From NCBI GenBank assembly GCA_964451365.1, contig CAYVIB010000007.1:62001-126000 (forward strand): a DNA stretch of 64,000 nt, in the 5' to 3' direction. The DNA comes from CAYVIB01 sp964451365. GTDB lineage: Bacteria; Pseudomonadota; Gammaproteobacteria; Pseudomonadales; Cellvibrionaceae. The notes under the pieces were generated by a model, which was given only the letters and a program-made list of their open reading frames with translations, was not told the DNA's origin and searched no databases. This document shows positions 1-7,538 of the stretch, piece after piece (within the stretch, counting starts at the first letter, position 1; each line of letters starts with the position of its first letter). Both the position numbers and the translations under genes were made by a program.

Positions 1-1
1 C

Positions 2-493
2 GCGCTGAAAGAACGCATTCGCGGCCGCAACTTGGAACTGATATTCGAACCGGGCCGTTCCATTGTCGCCAATGCCGGCGTATTGCTGACCAGCGTAATT
101 TACCTCAAGCCCACGGAACACAAAAATTTTGCCGTGATCGACGCGGCAATGAACGACAATATCCGCCCGTCGCTCTACCAGGCATGGCAGGACGTCAAGC
201 CCGTCACCGCCGACCGGTCAGATTCAAAGCAGTGGGACCTGGTTGGCCCGGTATGCGAAACCGCCGACTTTCTCGCCAAGGAGCGCGAACTGGCCCTGGC
301 GCCGGGAGACCGACTGGCGCTGATGTCCAGCGGCGCCTATGGTTTTGTTATGAGTTCAAACTACAACAGTCGTGGACGGGCGGCGGAAGTAATGGTGGAC
401 GGCGAAAAACATTTTCCTGTTCGCGCGCGTGAACAATTCGACGATATTGTGCGCGGCGAACAATTGCTTCCCGACAGCGAATTCGGATCGTAA
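2..493 (+). CDS. lysA: Diaminopimelate decarboxylase, C-terminal part (cut by window edge)
   Basis: PLP-dependent enzyme that decarboxylates meso-diaminopimelate to L-lysine in the cytoplasm, the last step of lysine synthesis. Only about 163 C-terminal residues are present; the frame is already open at base 2, so the start lies outside the window. Visible family features are FEPGRSIVANAG, the substrate- and PLP-phosphate-contacting segment, CETADFLAK, whose Cys is the active-site residue contributed across the dimer, and GAYGFVMSSNYN near the C-terminus. The gene ends 2 bases before dapF, so the two are almost certainly cotranscribed. The identification is firm; only completeness is unknown. 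Confidence 0.95.
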   Translation, partial: ALKERIRGRNLELIFEPGRSIVANAGVLLTSVIYLKPTEHKNFAVIDAAMNDNIRPSLYQAWQDVKPVTADRSDSKQWDLVGPVCETADFLAKERELALAPGDRLALMSSGAYGFVMSSNYNSRGRAAEVMVDGEKHFPVRAREQFDDIVRGEQLLPDSEFGS

Positions 494-495
494 CC

Positions 496-1326
496 ATGCG
501 CCTGCGCTTTACCAAAATGCACGGCCTGGGCAACGACTTTGTTATGGTCGACGCCGTCAGCCAGCGCGCCAATATCACACCTGAGCGGGCGCGCAAACTG
601 GCGGACCGGCACTTCGGTGTCGGCTGCGACCAGGTGCTGGTGGTGGAGCCACCCCAGTCGCCCGATGCGGATTTTCGCTATCGCATATTCAACAACGACG
701 GCAGCGAAGTGGAAAATTGCGGCAACGGCGCCCGCTGTTTCGCAATTTACGTTCGCCAGCGGGGGCTGACCACCAAAAAAACCATTCGCGTGGAAACCTG
801 CGCCGGCGACATGATTCTGCAAATGCTGCCGGATAACCAGGTGCGCGTCGATATGGGAATTCCCGTTCTCGAACCGGCGAACATTCCTTTTACCGCGGAC
901 AGCCAGGCAAGCACCTATCCGCTGGATGTGGATGGCCAGGCACTGACTATTTCCGCCGTATCGATGGGCAACCCTCATGCGGTGACGGTGGTGGATAATA
1001 CTGCGCAATTTCCCGTCGCCGATATCGGCCCCAAAATCGAAAAGCATGCGCGCTTTCCCGCGCGGGTGAATGCGGGCTTTATGCAAATCGTCTCGCCCAC
1101 CGAAATAAACCTGCGGGTCTACGAGCGCGGCGCGGGCGAAACCCTGGCGTGTGGCACCGGCGCCTGCGCGGCGGTGGTGGCCGGCCATCTGCGTGACCTG
1201 CTGCAACAGCGCGTTGCCGTCAACCTGCCCGGTGGCCAGCTGACGGTGGAATGGGAGGGAGAGGGAAAGCCTGTTATGATGACCGGACCGGCGACGACAG
1301 TATTTCACGGGCAAATAAAAATATGA
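496..1326 (+). CDS. dapF: Diaminopimelate epimerase
   Basis: Cofactor-independent epimerase that interconverts LL- and meso-diaminopimelate for lysine and peptidoglycan synthesis. At 276 residues it has the usual family length. Both catalytic cysteines are visible in their signature contexts: Cys75 in NDGSEVENCGNGARC and Cys219 in ERGAGETLACGTGAC. The start ATG lies 2 bases after the lysA stop. The end overlaps the next gene by 4 bases (ATGA), which implies translational coupling. The order lysA-dapF-DUF484-xerC is a well-known conserved arrangement in Pseudomonas and its relatives. Confidence 0.98.
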   Translation: MRLRFTKMHGLGNDFVMVDAVSQRANITPERARKLADRHFGVGCDQVLVVEPPQSPDADFRYRIFNNDGSEVENCGNGARCFAIYVRQRGLTTKKTIRVETCAGDMILQMLPDNQVRVDMGIPVLEPANIPFTADSQASTYPLDVDGQALTISAVSMGNPHAVTVVDNTAQFPVADIGPKIEKHARFPARVNAGFMQIVSPTEINLRVYERGAGETLACGTGACAAVVAGHLRDLLQQRVAVNLPGGQLTVEWEGEGKPVMMTGPATTVFHGQIKI

Positions 1327-2006
1327 GTGACTCCAATATCAGGAAAAGCGGCGAATTGACGGAAGAACAGGTAGTTGCCTACCTGCGCAAGCATCTTGAT
1401 TTTTTTACCCGGCAAAAAGAGTTACTGACCGAACTCGACCTTCCACACAACAGCGGCAAGGCGGTATCGCTGGTGGAACGGCAGGTGATTATTTTGCGCG
1501 AACGAAATATCGAAATGCGCCAGCGGCTCAGCAGTTTACTTGACAATGCACGCGACAATGACCGCCTGTTCGACAAAACCAAACGCCTGGTACTGGCGCT
1601 GCTTGAATGTCACGACCTGGGCGATCTGGTCGACGCGCTGTATTACAGTTTTGACAAGGAATTTAATGTTCACTACACGCGGCTGATTTTGTTCGGTCAC
1701 AATATTCCACCCTCCGCCGCGCGGGTGGAATCCATCAGCAGCGCGCGCAACCACATCGGCAAACGGTTGAAATCCGCCCACGCGGTCAGCGGTGGCATCG
1801 ATGTGAAGGAAACGGAATTTCTGTTCGATGACGACGCGCGAAACGTTGGTTCCGCCGCCATTGCCGTGCTCTCTCACGGTAATCCTCTCGGCGTACTCGC
1901 CATCGGCAACCAGGACCCGGCCTATTACCGTTCGAGCATGGGAACCCTGTTCCTGGCTTATATCGCCGAAGTGCTCAATCGCTTATTGCCTAAGTATCTG
2001 AACTGA
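1323..2006 (+). CDS. DUF484 family protein
   Basis: A 227-residue cytoplasmic protein of the DUF484 family, which is regularly found between dapF and xerC in gammaproteobacteria. The N-terminal part (ELTEEQVVAYLRKHLDFF, then SLVERQVIILRERN) is the helical, coiled-coil-like signature of the family. The rest resembles a GAF-like sensory fold by family knowledge. The molecular function is not established. I chose the ATG that overlaps the dapF stop (ATGA) rather than the earlier in-frame start inside dapF, because the resulting MSDSN start fits the family length and gives normal coupling. Confidence 0.9.
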   Translation: MSDSNIRKSGELTEEQVVAYLRKHLDFFTRQKELLTELDLPHNSGKAVSLVERQVIILRERNIEMRQRLSSLLDNARDNDRLFDKTKRLVLALLECHDLGDLVDALYYSFDKEFNVHYTRLILFGHNIPPSAARVESISSARNHIGKRLKSAHAVSGGIDVKETEFLFDDDARNVGSAAIAVLSHGNPLGVLAIGNQDPAYYRSSMGTLFLAYIAEVLNRLLPKYLN

Positions 2007-2045
2007 TGAAACATTATTTGAACTAGTGAATGAGTACGTCACCCA

Positions 2046-2972
2046 ATGACAGTGTTGCCGTTCGAAAAAGAACTTCTCGCTTTTGAACGTTACCTGACCA
2101 CGGAAAGACAACTCTCCCCGCATTCCACCAGTAATTACCTGCGCGACCTGGAAAAATTCCGACGGTTCTGCCAAAACCAAAACCTGGATCGACTGGAACA
2201 ACTGAACAGCCACCATCTTCGCCAATGCATGGGGAGGCTGCGGCAAAAAGGTTTGTCCAGCAAAAGTATTCAGCGCTGGCTTTCCGCCGTGAAAGCCTTC
2301 TTTAACTTTTGCCTCAAAAACCACTGGCTGAAACGCAACCCAACTACCGGTGTGCAGGCCCCCAAGGCGGAAAAAAAACTGCCGAAAACACTGGATGTGG
2401 ACCAGGTGGGGCAACTGGTGGAAATGGAAGGCGACGATTTTCTCGCCTGCCGCGACCGGGCCATGCTCGAGCTCACTTATTCCTCCGGACTGCGACTGGC
2501 GGAACTGGTGGGCCTGGATATGGGAGACATTGATTTAAGCGGGCGAACACTTCGCGTGACGGGAAAAGGCAACAAAATACGGGAACTGCCGATCGGCCGC
2601 CACGCACTGGCCGCGCTTAAAACCTGGCTGCAACACCGAACCCAACAGGGCCGGACAGAACTCGACAACAGGTCGCCGGTATTTATCAGCCAGCGTGGAA
2701 GCCGCATCAGCACCCGTAGCGTGCAGGAACGCTTTCGCCGCGCCGGCGTACTGCGGTTGATCCAGCAGCCCGTTCACCCCCACATGCTGCGCCACTCCTT
2801 CGCCAGCCATATGCTGGAGTCAAGCGGCGATTTGCGAGCCGTGCAGGAACTGCTCGGCCACGCCAATATCTCCACCACGCAAATTTATACACACCTGGAT
2901 TTTCAACACCTGGCCAAGGTGTACGACCAGGCACATCCCCGGGCAAACCGAAAAACACCTCCGGAAAAGTAA
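2046..2972 (+). CDS. xerC: Site-specific tyrosine recombinase XerC
   Basis: Works with XerD at the dif site to resolve chromosome dimers at cell division. The 308-residue protein has an N-terminal SAM-like core-binding domain (about residues 1-100) and a C-terminal catalytic domain. All six catalytic residues are visible: Arg150 (SGLRLAELVGL), Lys174 (TGKGNKIRELP), His246 and Arg249 (HPHMLRHSFASHML), His272 (LGHANISTTQ) and Tyr281 (IYTHLDF). It is the last gene of the lysA-dapF-DUF484 group, 39 bases after DUF484, and is followed by a strong bidirectional terminator. XerC rather than XerD is inferred from the neighbours. Confidence 0.96.
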   Translation: MTVLPFEKELLAFERYLTTERQLSPHSTSNYLRDLEKFRRFCQNQNLDRLEQLNSHHLRQCMGRLRQKGLSSKSIQRWLSAVKAFFNFCLKNHWLKRNPTTGVQAPKAEKKLPKTLDVDQVGQLVEMEGDDFLACRDRAMLELTYSSGLRLAELVGLDMGDIDLSGRTLRVTGKGNKIRELPIGRHALAALKTWLQHRTQQGRTELDNRSPVFISQRGSRISTRSVQERFRRAGVLRLIQQPVHPHMLRHSFASHMLESSGDLRAVQELLGHANISTTQIYTHLDFQHLAKVYDQAHPRANRKTPPEK

Positions 2973-3077
2973 AGAAATTATCACTTGCGTAGAGCAAGCA
3001 TAGCGCCGCCAGCCGTTCTCTTTTCTCAAACGAGATGGGTTTGATGGGTGACCTTCACTTACGCGCCCCACGGATAC

Positions 3078-3109
3078 AAAAAAGGCGGCTTTTAAAGCCG
3101 CCCTTTTTT
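3078..3109. terminator. Bidirectional rho-independent terminator between xerC and sutA
   Basis: The hairpin GGCGGCTTT-TA-AAAGCCGCC is flanked by A6 on the left and T6 on the right, so it can stop transcription from xerC on the plus strand and from the convergent sutA-like gene on the minus strand. Confidence 0.9.
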
Positions 3110-3126
3110 CGGAAAACCAACAACCA

Positions 3127-3375
3127 TTAAATGGGCTGGCCGCCATAATTGGATTCGGGTTTACGGGGAGGATCCGCCACCACGTTCGGCGGGATCTGGT
3201 TTATTTTTCCCCCGCTTGCGAGAAAGGCTTCCACTTCCGCCTGTAAACGCAAACGCTCTGCTTCCTTTGCTGTCAGTGACGAACAATCGTTAACATCCGA
3301 CTCAGGCTCAATAACCACATCATCGTCCGGAGCGATCATCTCGTCGTCTTCGAATGTATCTTCTTCTTCGCTCAT
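3127..3375 (-). CDS. sutA: SutA-like RNA polymerase-binding regulator
   Basis: A small, very acidic protein of 82 residues. From memory, its C-terminal half matches Pseudomonas aeruginosa SutA: a helix (EAERLRLQAEVEAFLASGG) followed by the hallmark tail NVVADPPRKPESNYG. SutA is a slow-growth transcription factor that binds RNA polymerase and helps ribosomal and maintenance gene expression. The N-terminus (EEEDTFEDDEMIAPDDD) is an acidic disordered arm, shorter than in Pseudomonas. A GAAGGG ribosome-binding site precedes the ATG. The position next to glnK and amtB agrees with the Pseudomonas context as I recall it. Function is by homology only. Confidence 0.82.
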   Translation of the reverse strand: MSEEEDTFEDDEMIAPDDDVVIEPESDVNDCSSLTAKEAERLRLQAEVEAFLASGGKINQIPPNVVADPPRKPESNYGGQPI

Positions 3376-3686
3376 TTTTTAACCCTTCAAGTGTTGCCGG
3401 ATTTGTTTGTTTCAAGTCGCTATTTTATAGCTCAGTAATTTTTTCTCGTCATGCTTTTAGAAAGTTTTTTTTTAGTCTTTTTTGTTCTAGCAAAGCGCCG
3501 TAAATTAATCGTCAGTTATGTTTGGCGAGGGCGGGAAAAAGGATGTGGCCGGTGCCCGAAAAGAAAAAAAGAAACGCACCGCTTGCTGCAACGAAGCACG
3601 ATCCATTGGAAGGTAAAATGAATGAAAACCCATAACCGGACTGGGAAAGGCCAGCCCGGTTAGCGGTCCATTACATAGAAGGGAAA
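3376..3686. other. Intergenic region between the sutA-like gene and the first glnK
   Basis: About 310 bases without a convincing gene. It should hold the sutA promoter on the minus strand (AT-rich stretch about 3420-3500) and the terminator-like hairpin of glnK at 3634-3661. I see no conserved operator or other element. Confidence 0.5.
3634..3661 (-). terminator. Hairpin downstream of the first glnK
   Basis: AACCGGACTGG-GAAAG-CCAGCCCGGTT is an 11-base stem with one G-U pair, 26 bases beyond the glnK stop. The T-run after it on the minus strand is short and interrupted, so termination strength is uncertain. Confidence 0.6.
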
Positions 3687-4025
3687 TTAAACAGCGTCGG
3701 GGCCGGTCTCACCGGTTCGGATTCGGATAACTTCTTCGCAAGGGGTAATAAATATTTTTCCGTCACCGATTTTGCCGGTTTGCGCCGCCTTGGTGATCGC
3801 GTCTACCGCCTGATCCACCAGGTCATCCCCCAACACCAGTTCCAGCTTGACCTTGGGAAGAAAGTCGATGACATACTCAGCCCCGCGGTAGAGTTCCGTG
3901 TGCCCCTTTTGGCGACCAAAGCCCTTTACCTCTGTCACTGTCATGCCCTGCACACCAATTTCGGAAAGCGCGTTTCTGACATCATCCAGCTTGAACGGTT
4001 TGATAACTGCGGTAATTAATTTCAT
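3687..4025 (-). CDS. glnK: PII nitrogen regulatory protein, copy 1
   Basis: A trimeric PII signal protein of 112 residues that senses 2-oxoglutarate and ATP/ADP. The uridylylation site Tyr51 is present in the T-loop (ELYRGAEYV), as are the C-terminal motifs GDGKIFITPCEEVIRIRTGE. It is very similar to the second PII gene at 8876-9214 but is not next to amtB. That raises the possibility that this copy plays the GlnB role, acting on NtrB and glutamine synthetase adenylyltransferase. Transcribed alone on the minus strand, divergently from the ABC operon, with the hairpin at 3634-3661 downstream. The choice of symbol between glnK and glnB is open. Confidence 0.93.
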   Translation of the reverse strand: MKLITAVIKPFKLDDVRNALSEIGVQGMTVTEVKGFGRQKGHTELYRGAEYVIDFLPKVKLELVLGDDLVDQAVDAITKAAQTGKIGDGKIFITPCEEVIRIRTGETGPDAV

Positions 4026-4240
4026 AGGAAGCCCTTATTGCACCTGAATACGTACCTATTAGTTAGTGATTATTATCGAAGGAAAATTCCCCAGCCGGGC
4101 CGTCACCCAACCGGTAGTACAGCTCATTTTGTTGGTCAGGAGGACAAATTTACACGCATCGACACTGAAACACAAAGCCCAAAAAGGTCCATTTCCCGGA
4201 ATTTTCGCGCCGCTCGAAAAGACCGTCCGCAAAAAAATAG

Positions 4241-4291
4241 TTGACGCAACAATCAATTCAGTTATAGTGTATTACATATCTAGTACACTAT
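4241..4291 (+). promoter_or_regulatory. Promoter with overlapping palindromic operator of the YtrA-type ABC operon
   Basis: A sigma-70 type -35 box TTGACG (4241-4246) and -10 box TATAGT (4263-4268) are 16 bases apart. A perfect inverted repeat, ATAGTGTA (4264-4271) and TACACTAT (4284-4291) with a 12-base spacer, covers the -10 and the expected start point. This is the layout of an autoregulatory GntR/YtrA operator, and the operon encodes such a repressor (5966-6331). Confidence 0.75.
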
Positions 4292-4382
4292 TTATGTGTT
4301 CCTGGAAGCCCGCGGGAGGGGCAAACTTCCCCCGGGGAACGAAAGCGGAAACAGTCATTTCACGTTTAAGGAGGGCCTGAAC

Positions 4383-5216
4383 GTGTTAACCATTCATTCA
4401 CTCAGTCACTATTACCGGCGCCAGAAACCGGTAATCAACCGTATTACCACCCGCCTCGAGGCCGGCCGCATCGCAGGCCTGATGGGCGCCAACGGCGTGG
4501 GCAAGTCCACCCTCATGCGTATTATTATGGGCCTGCTGTACCCCAAGGATGGTTCGGTCGAAGTATTGGGGCACGACCCGGCCAGGCGGGAAGTCAACTT
4601 CCTCAACCAGATATACCTGGTTCCGGAGGAAACCTACCTGCCGGATATGACGTCGGATATGTTCGCCGCCCTGTACTCTCCCTTTTATCCCAAATTCGAC
4701 AACGCGCTCTTTCTTAAGACCCTGGAGCGGTTCGAGCTGGCTCACCCGCACGCGCTGGCGGACTACTCCTTCGGGCAAAAGAAAAAGTTCCTGATTGCAT
4801 TCGGCATCGCCACGCGAGCCAAACTGCTGGTGCTGGACGAGCCCACCAACGGCCTGGATATTCCGAGCAAGACGCAGTTTCGCCAGTTGTTGATTGAAAA
4901 TATCAACGATGATCAAAGCGTGCTTATCTCCACTCATCAGGCGCGCGACCTGGAAAACCTGATCGACATGGTGATTTTGATGGACAATCAGGATGCCCAG
5001 GCCTGTGACCTGAACGAGGTGGCAAACAAACTTTCCATCGGTAAATACGAAGAAGAACCGGCGGATACGATCTTTTCCCAGAAGAATATCGGCGAGTATG
5101 TGTGCCTGACACCCTATCGGGAAAATTCGCGGCAGCACCTGGACCTGGAAATGCTGTTCAACGCTTTTCACAGTAATAAAGAAAAATTATTGAATGCCAT
5201 CGGCGCCGCGGCTTAG
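4383..5216 (+). CDS. ABC transporter ATP-binding protein
   Basis: The nucleotide-binding subunit of an ABC exporter or membrane-stress module, 277 residues. Walker A is GANGVGKST, the Walker B region is LLVLDEPTNGLD and the switch His lies in LISTHQARDLENL. The signature loop is YSFGQKKK instead of LSGGQ, a common variant in this group. I chose the GTG at 4383 because AAGGAGG lies 8 bases upstream; an earlier in-frame ATG at 4296 would fall on the proposed operator and promoter. The gene is followed after 9 bases by the membrane subunit and then a YtrA-type repressor. The substrate is unknown. Confidence 0.9.
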   Translation: MLTIHSLSHYYRRQKPVINRITTRLEAGRIAGLMGANGVGKSTLMRIIMGLLYPKDGSVEVLGHDPARREVNFLNQIYLVPEETYLPDMTSDMFAALYSPFYPKFDNALFLKTLERFELAHPHALADYSFGQKKKFLIAFGIATRAKLLVLDEPTNGLDIPSKTQFRQLLIENINDDQSVLISTHQARDLENLIDMVILMDNQDAQACDLNEVANKLSIGKYEEEPADTIFSQKNIGEYVCLTPYRENSRQHLDLEMLFNAFHSNKEKLLNAIGAAA

Positions 5217-5225
5217 GAGAGTTTA

Positions 5226-5966
5226 ATGATCAGTTTTTCCCGAGTGTTGGACCTTATTAAATCACAGCACATGGTTCGCCCGCCGGCACTGGCAAAAAAC
5301 TTGGGTACCGGGTTTGCCCTGATTCTGGCCGCGTTTGTTCTGCGCTACCTTGGCAGCGAGGAAGTAAAGACGGACGGTTTTATTATCGCGCCCATGCTGG
5401 TTGCCGCGCTGGTTTTTGCCGAACTGTACATGTTCAAACCTCTGAAAGAGCCGCGATCCACTATCTTTTACTTGTCCGTTCCGGCAAGTACCACGGAAAA
5501 ATGGCTGGCGAACCTGATAAGCAGTTTCCTGCTGCTTCCCGTTTTGGTATTGATAGGCTGCTACCTTGCCAATTTCATGGCTTTTTTCCTGCTGGATCTC
5601 GTGGGCCTGGTAACCAACCTGCGTGCACCAAAATGGTGGGAAGCGCTGAAGATTTATTGGGAGTTTCATCCCCTGCTGTTTTTTGGTGCTATTTATTTCA
5701 GGACCGGCGTGCTGTTTAAAACCTTCGGCTCCCTTGCGGTATTGTTTTTCGCTTCCGCGCTGGTTTTTTTCTTCGCCGTTATTGTTGCCTCGCCGGAACT
5801 GGCTCATCTCAATGGAGAAGTGAATATCGCCGACGGTCATAATCCCCTGCCACCGTCCATTATTTCCTTTTTAGAAAGTGACCTGTTCCATTCCCTTATG
5901 ACGCTGGTTTACTTTGGCTTCTTTTGGGGACTTTCCCTGCTGCGACTTCGCGAGGTGGAGGTTTAA
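5226..5966 (+). CDS. ABC-type membrane subunit of the YtrA-linked module
   Basis: A 246-residue integral membrane protein with about six hydrophobic segments (for example near residues 27-45, 55-72, 95-125, 150-200 and 220-240). It is most likely the permease partner of the ATPase just upstream. The segment FYLSVPASTTEKWLANL resembles the cytoplasmic loop of ABC-2 type permeases in such modules. It has a ribosome-binding site TAGGAGAG, and its stop overlaps the start of the repressor gene by one base (TAATG). The substrate is not predictable from sequence. Confidence 0.8.
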   Translation: MISFSRVLDLIKSQHMVRPPALAKNLGTGFALILAAFVLRYLGSEEVKTDGFIIAPMLVAALVFAELYMFKPLKEPRSTIFYLSVPASTTEKWLANLISSFLLLPVLVLIGCYLANFMAFFLLDLVGLVTNLRAPKWWEALKIYWEFHPLLFFGAIYFRTGVLFKTFGSLAVLFFASALVFFFAVIVASPELAHLNGEVNIADGHNPLPPSIISFLESDLFHSLMTLVYFGFFWGLSLLRLREVEV

Positions 5967-6331
5967 TGAACTTCGATGATTCACAAGCCATTTATATTCA
6001 GATAGCTGAGCATATGAGCGAGCAGATTCTGACAAAGAAGTGGGCGGAGGGGGATCGCATTCCCTCGGTGAGGGAGATTGCCAAAATGTTGGAGGTTAAT
6101 CCAAACACTGTCATGCGATCCTTTGCTTATTTACAGGAAAAGGGGGTGATTACGAATCAGCGCGGGATCGGGTATTTTGTGTCGGAGAATGTGCTGGAAA
6201 ATATTCGTAAGGAGAAGATGCGGGAGTTTGAGGAGAACGAGCTGCCCAAAATTTTCCACCAGGCGAAGCTGCTTGGTTACAGTGGCGAAAAGCTGAGTGC
6301 GCTGTACGATCGATATCTGGAGAAACATTGA
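5966..6331 (+). CDS. GntR-family transcriptional regulator, YtrA subfamily
   Basis: A 121-residue one-domain repressor. The N-terminal winged helix-turn-helix contains the family signature (AIYIQIAEHM, then GDRIPSVREIAKML and NPNTVMRSFAYLQEKGVI). The short C-terminal helical tail lacks a large ligand domain, as is typical for YtrA. YtrA regulators usually sit with ABC transporter genes and repress their own operon. The palindrome at 4264-4291 is the likely binding site. The start overlaps the permease stop by one base and the stop overlaps the next small gene (TGATG). The inducing signal is unknown; cell-envelope stress is typical for the subfamily. Confidence 0.9.
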   Translation: MNFDDSQAIYIQIAEHMSEQILTKKWAEGDRIPSVREIAKMLEVNPNTVMRSFAYLQEKGVITNQRGIGYFVSENVLENIRKEKMREFEENELPKIFHQAKLLGYSGEKLSALYDRYLEKH

Positions 6332-6462
6332 TGAAACTGTCGAATAAAATTTTGCTTTCCACTATTGCCGTTTGGTTTGTGTTGGTGTTTGGGGCCGGGA
6401 TTTATTTTGGCGGTTGGCTTGGGGATTATGTTCGGATGGAGCAGTCGCTTAACCAGGATTGA
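6331..6462 (+). CDS. Small single-span membrane peptide coupled to the ABC operon
   Basis: A 43-residue open frame whose ATG shares one base with the repressor stop codon (TGATG), so it would be translated by coupling. The sequence is basic at the N-terminus (MKLSNK), followed by one hydrophobic span (ILLSTIAVWFVLVFGAGIYF) and a short polar tail (GDYVRMEQSLNQD). Such an arrangement suggests a real small membrane protein, possibly a subunit or regulator of the ABC module. No family is recognised and the function is unknown. The downstream hairpin at 6545-6571 supports the operon ending here. Confidence 0.65.
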   Translation: MKLSNKILLSTIAVWFVLVFGAGIYFGGWLGDYVRMEQSLNQD

Positions 6463-6779
6463 TTTAGTTCTGTCTTTGCTTCCACCACGCTCCAGATCTC
6501 CACCAATTGCACCCGGGACCGCCGTGGATACTTCCCTATAGGCTCCCTCACCGCCGTCCTGGCGGTGAGGGTTCCGGCCACAATCGCAGGGGATCTCTTC
6601 CGCTTTGTGCCACGCGTCAGGATGGCAGCTAAATTGCAGTAAGGGCATAGAAAGCAATTGGGGACATGTTATATAACCTGACTGTAGTTGATTTTGCTAC
6701 TGATAGGCAGGAAAATCCAGTCAGGCCGAAAGCGATACGAGTTCACAGTCATACATTCTGTTTCGATCGGAGAATATCT
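6463..6779. other. Intergenic region with a GC-rich hairpin
   Basis: A perfect hairpin, CCCTCACCGCC-GTCCT-GGCGGTGAGGG, sits at 6545-6571 without a T-run. It may end the ABC operon or be a REP-like element. The region before 6780 should carry the promoter of the YdeI-like gene. No other gene is seen. Confidence 0.55.
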
Positions 6780-7361
6780 ATGAGCGCAAACTCCAAGATT
6801 GATGCATTTCTAAGTCAAGCGAAGCACTGGCGCACCGAAATGCAGGCGCTGAGATCCATCCTTCTCGAATGCGGCCTGGACGAGGAGTTGAAGTGGGGGA
6901 AACCATGTTTCACCTTCGAAGGAAAAAATATAGCGATCATTCAGCCTTTTAAAGCACATTGCTCATTGATGTTCTTCAAAGGAGCTTTAATATCCGACAC
7001 GCACGGCCTGCTCCGTAGCCAGGGGGAGAACACGCAATCGGCGATGCGGCTGGAGTTCACCGGTAAGGACCAAATCAAGAAGACTGTGGTAAAGGCTTAT
7101 GTGAAGCAGGCTATCGCTATGGAAAAAGCTGGACTAAAAGTTGACTTCAAAGCAAAGCGTGAGCTGGAGCTTCCCGAAGAGCTTATCCGGATATTGAATA
7201 AAGACAGCAAACTGGCCAAAGCCTTTCATGCGCTAACCCCGGGGCGACAGCGCGGTTACGTGCTACACTTTGCGGGAGCGAAACAGTCCAAAACTCGTAT
7301 TGCGCGAATTGAAAAGTCTATTCCCAAAATTCTTGCGGGCAAGGGCATAAATGATCGCTAG
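6780..7361 (+). CDS. YdeI/OmpD-associated (DUF1801) family protein
   Basis: A 193-residue soluble protein. The N-terminal DUF1801/YdhG-like fold is recognisable from LDEELKWGKPCFTFEGKNIAII and CSLMFFKGALI. The C-terminal OmdA-like part has ELPEELIRILNKDSKLAKAFHALTPGRQRGYVLH, typical of the YdeI family, and ends in ARIEKSIPKILAGKG. The biochemical role is unknown; Bacillus YdeI is linked to resistance to host peptides. I chose the ATG at 6780, with GGAG upstream, over an in-frame start 38 codons earlier that would add sequence foreign to the family. It stands alone between the ABC operon and amtB. Confidence 0.85.
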   Translation: MSANSKIDAFLSQAKHWRTEMQALRSILLECGLDEELKWGKPCFTFEGKNIAIIQPFKAHCSLMFFKGALISDTHGLLRSQGENTQSAMRLEFTGKDQIKKTVVKAYVKQAIAMEKAGLKVDFKAKRELELPEELIRILNKDSKLAKAFHALTPGRQRGYVLHFAGAKQSKTRIARIEKSIPKILAGKGINDR

Positions 7362-7471
7362 CGGTTAGTTCAAAGCTATCCAACCAAGTCCTTTCAAAGT
7401 CCTGTCACGTTCCGGTGTAGTCTCCAGACTTTAGCGGATACTACAAACCAGAGGACCAGAACATACAAAAA

Positions 7472-7492
7472 AACCGGGGCCATGCCCCGGTT
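7472..7492 (-). terminator. Terminator of amtB
   Basis: On the minus strand AACCGGGGC-ATG-GCCCCGGTT is followed directly by a run of T. It lies 47 bases past the amtB stop. Confidence 0.9.
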
Positions 7493-7538
7493 CATAAACA
7501 ATAGGTTTTAACCTATCGGAGAGAGAGTCTTTTAATCC

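Noticed and set aside
361..1314. Long minus-strand open frame of 317 codons opposite dapF
   Set aside because: It is the antisense shadow of dapF in a GC-rich gene; it has no ribosome-binding site and shows no family resemblance.
4026..4042. Possible sigma-54 promoter before the first glnK (CAGGTGCAATAAGGGCT)
   Set aside because: Spacing fits, but it has AGG in place of TGG and overlaps the ribosome-binding site of the gene.
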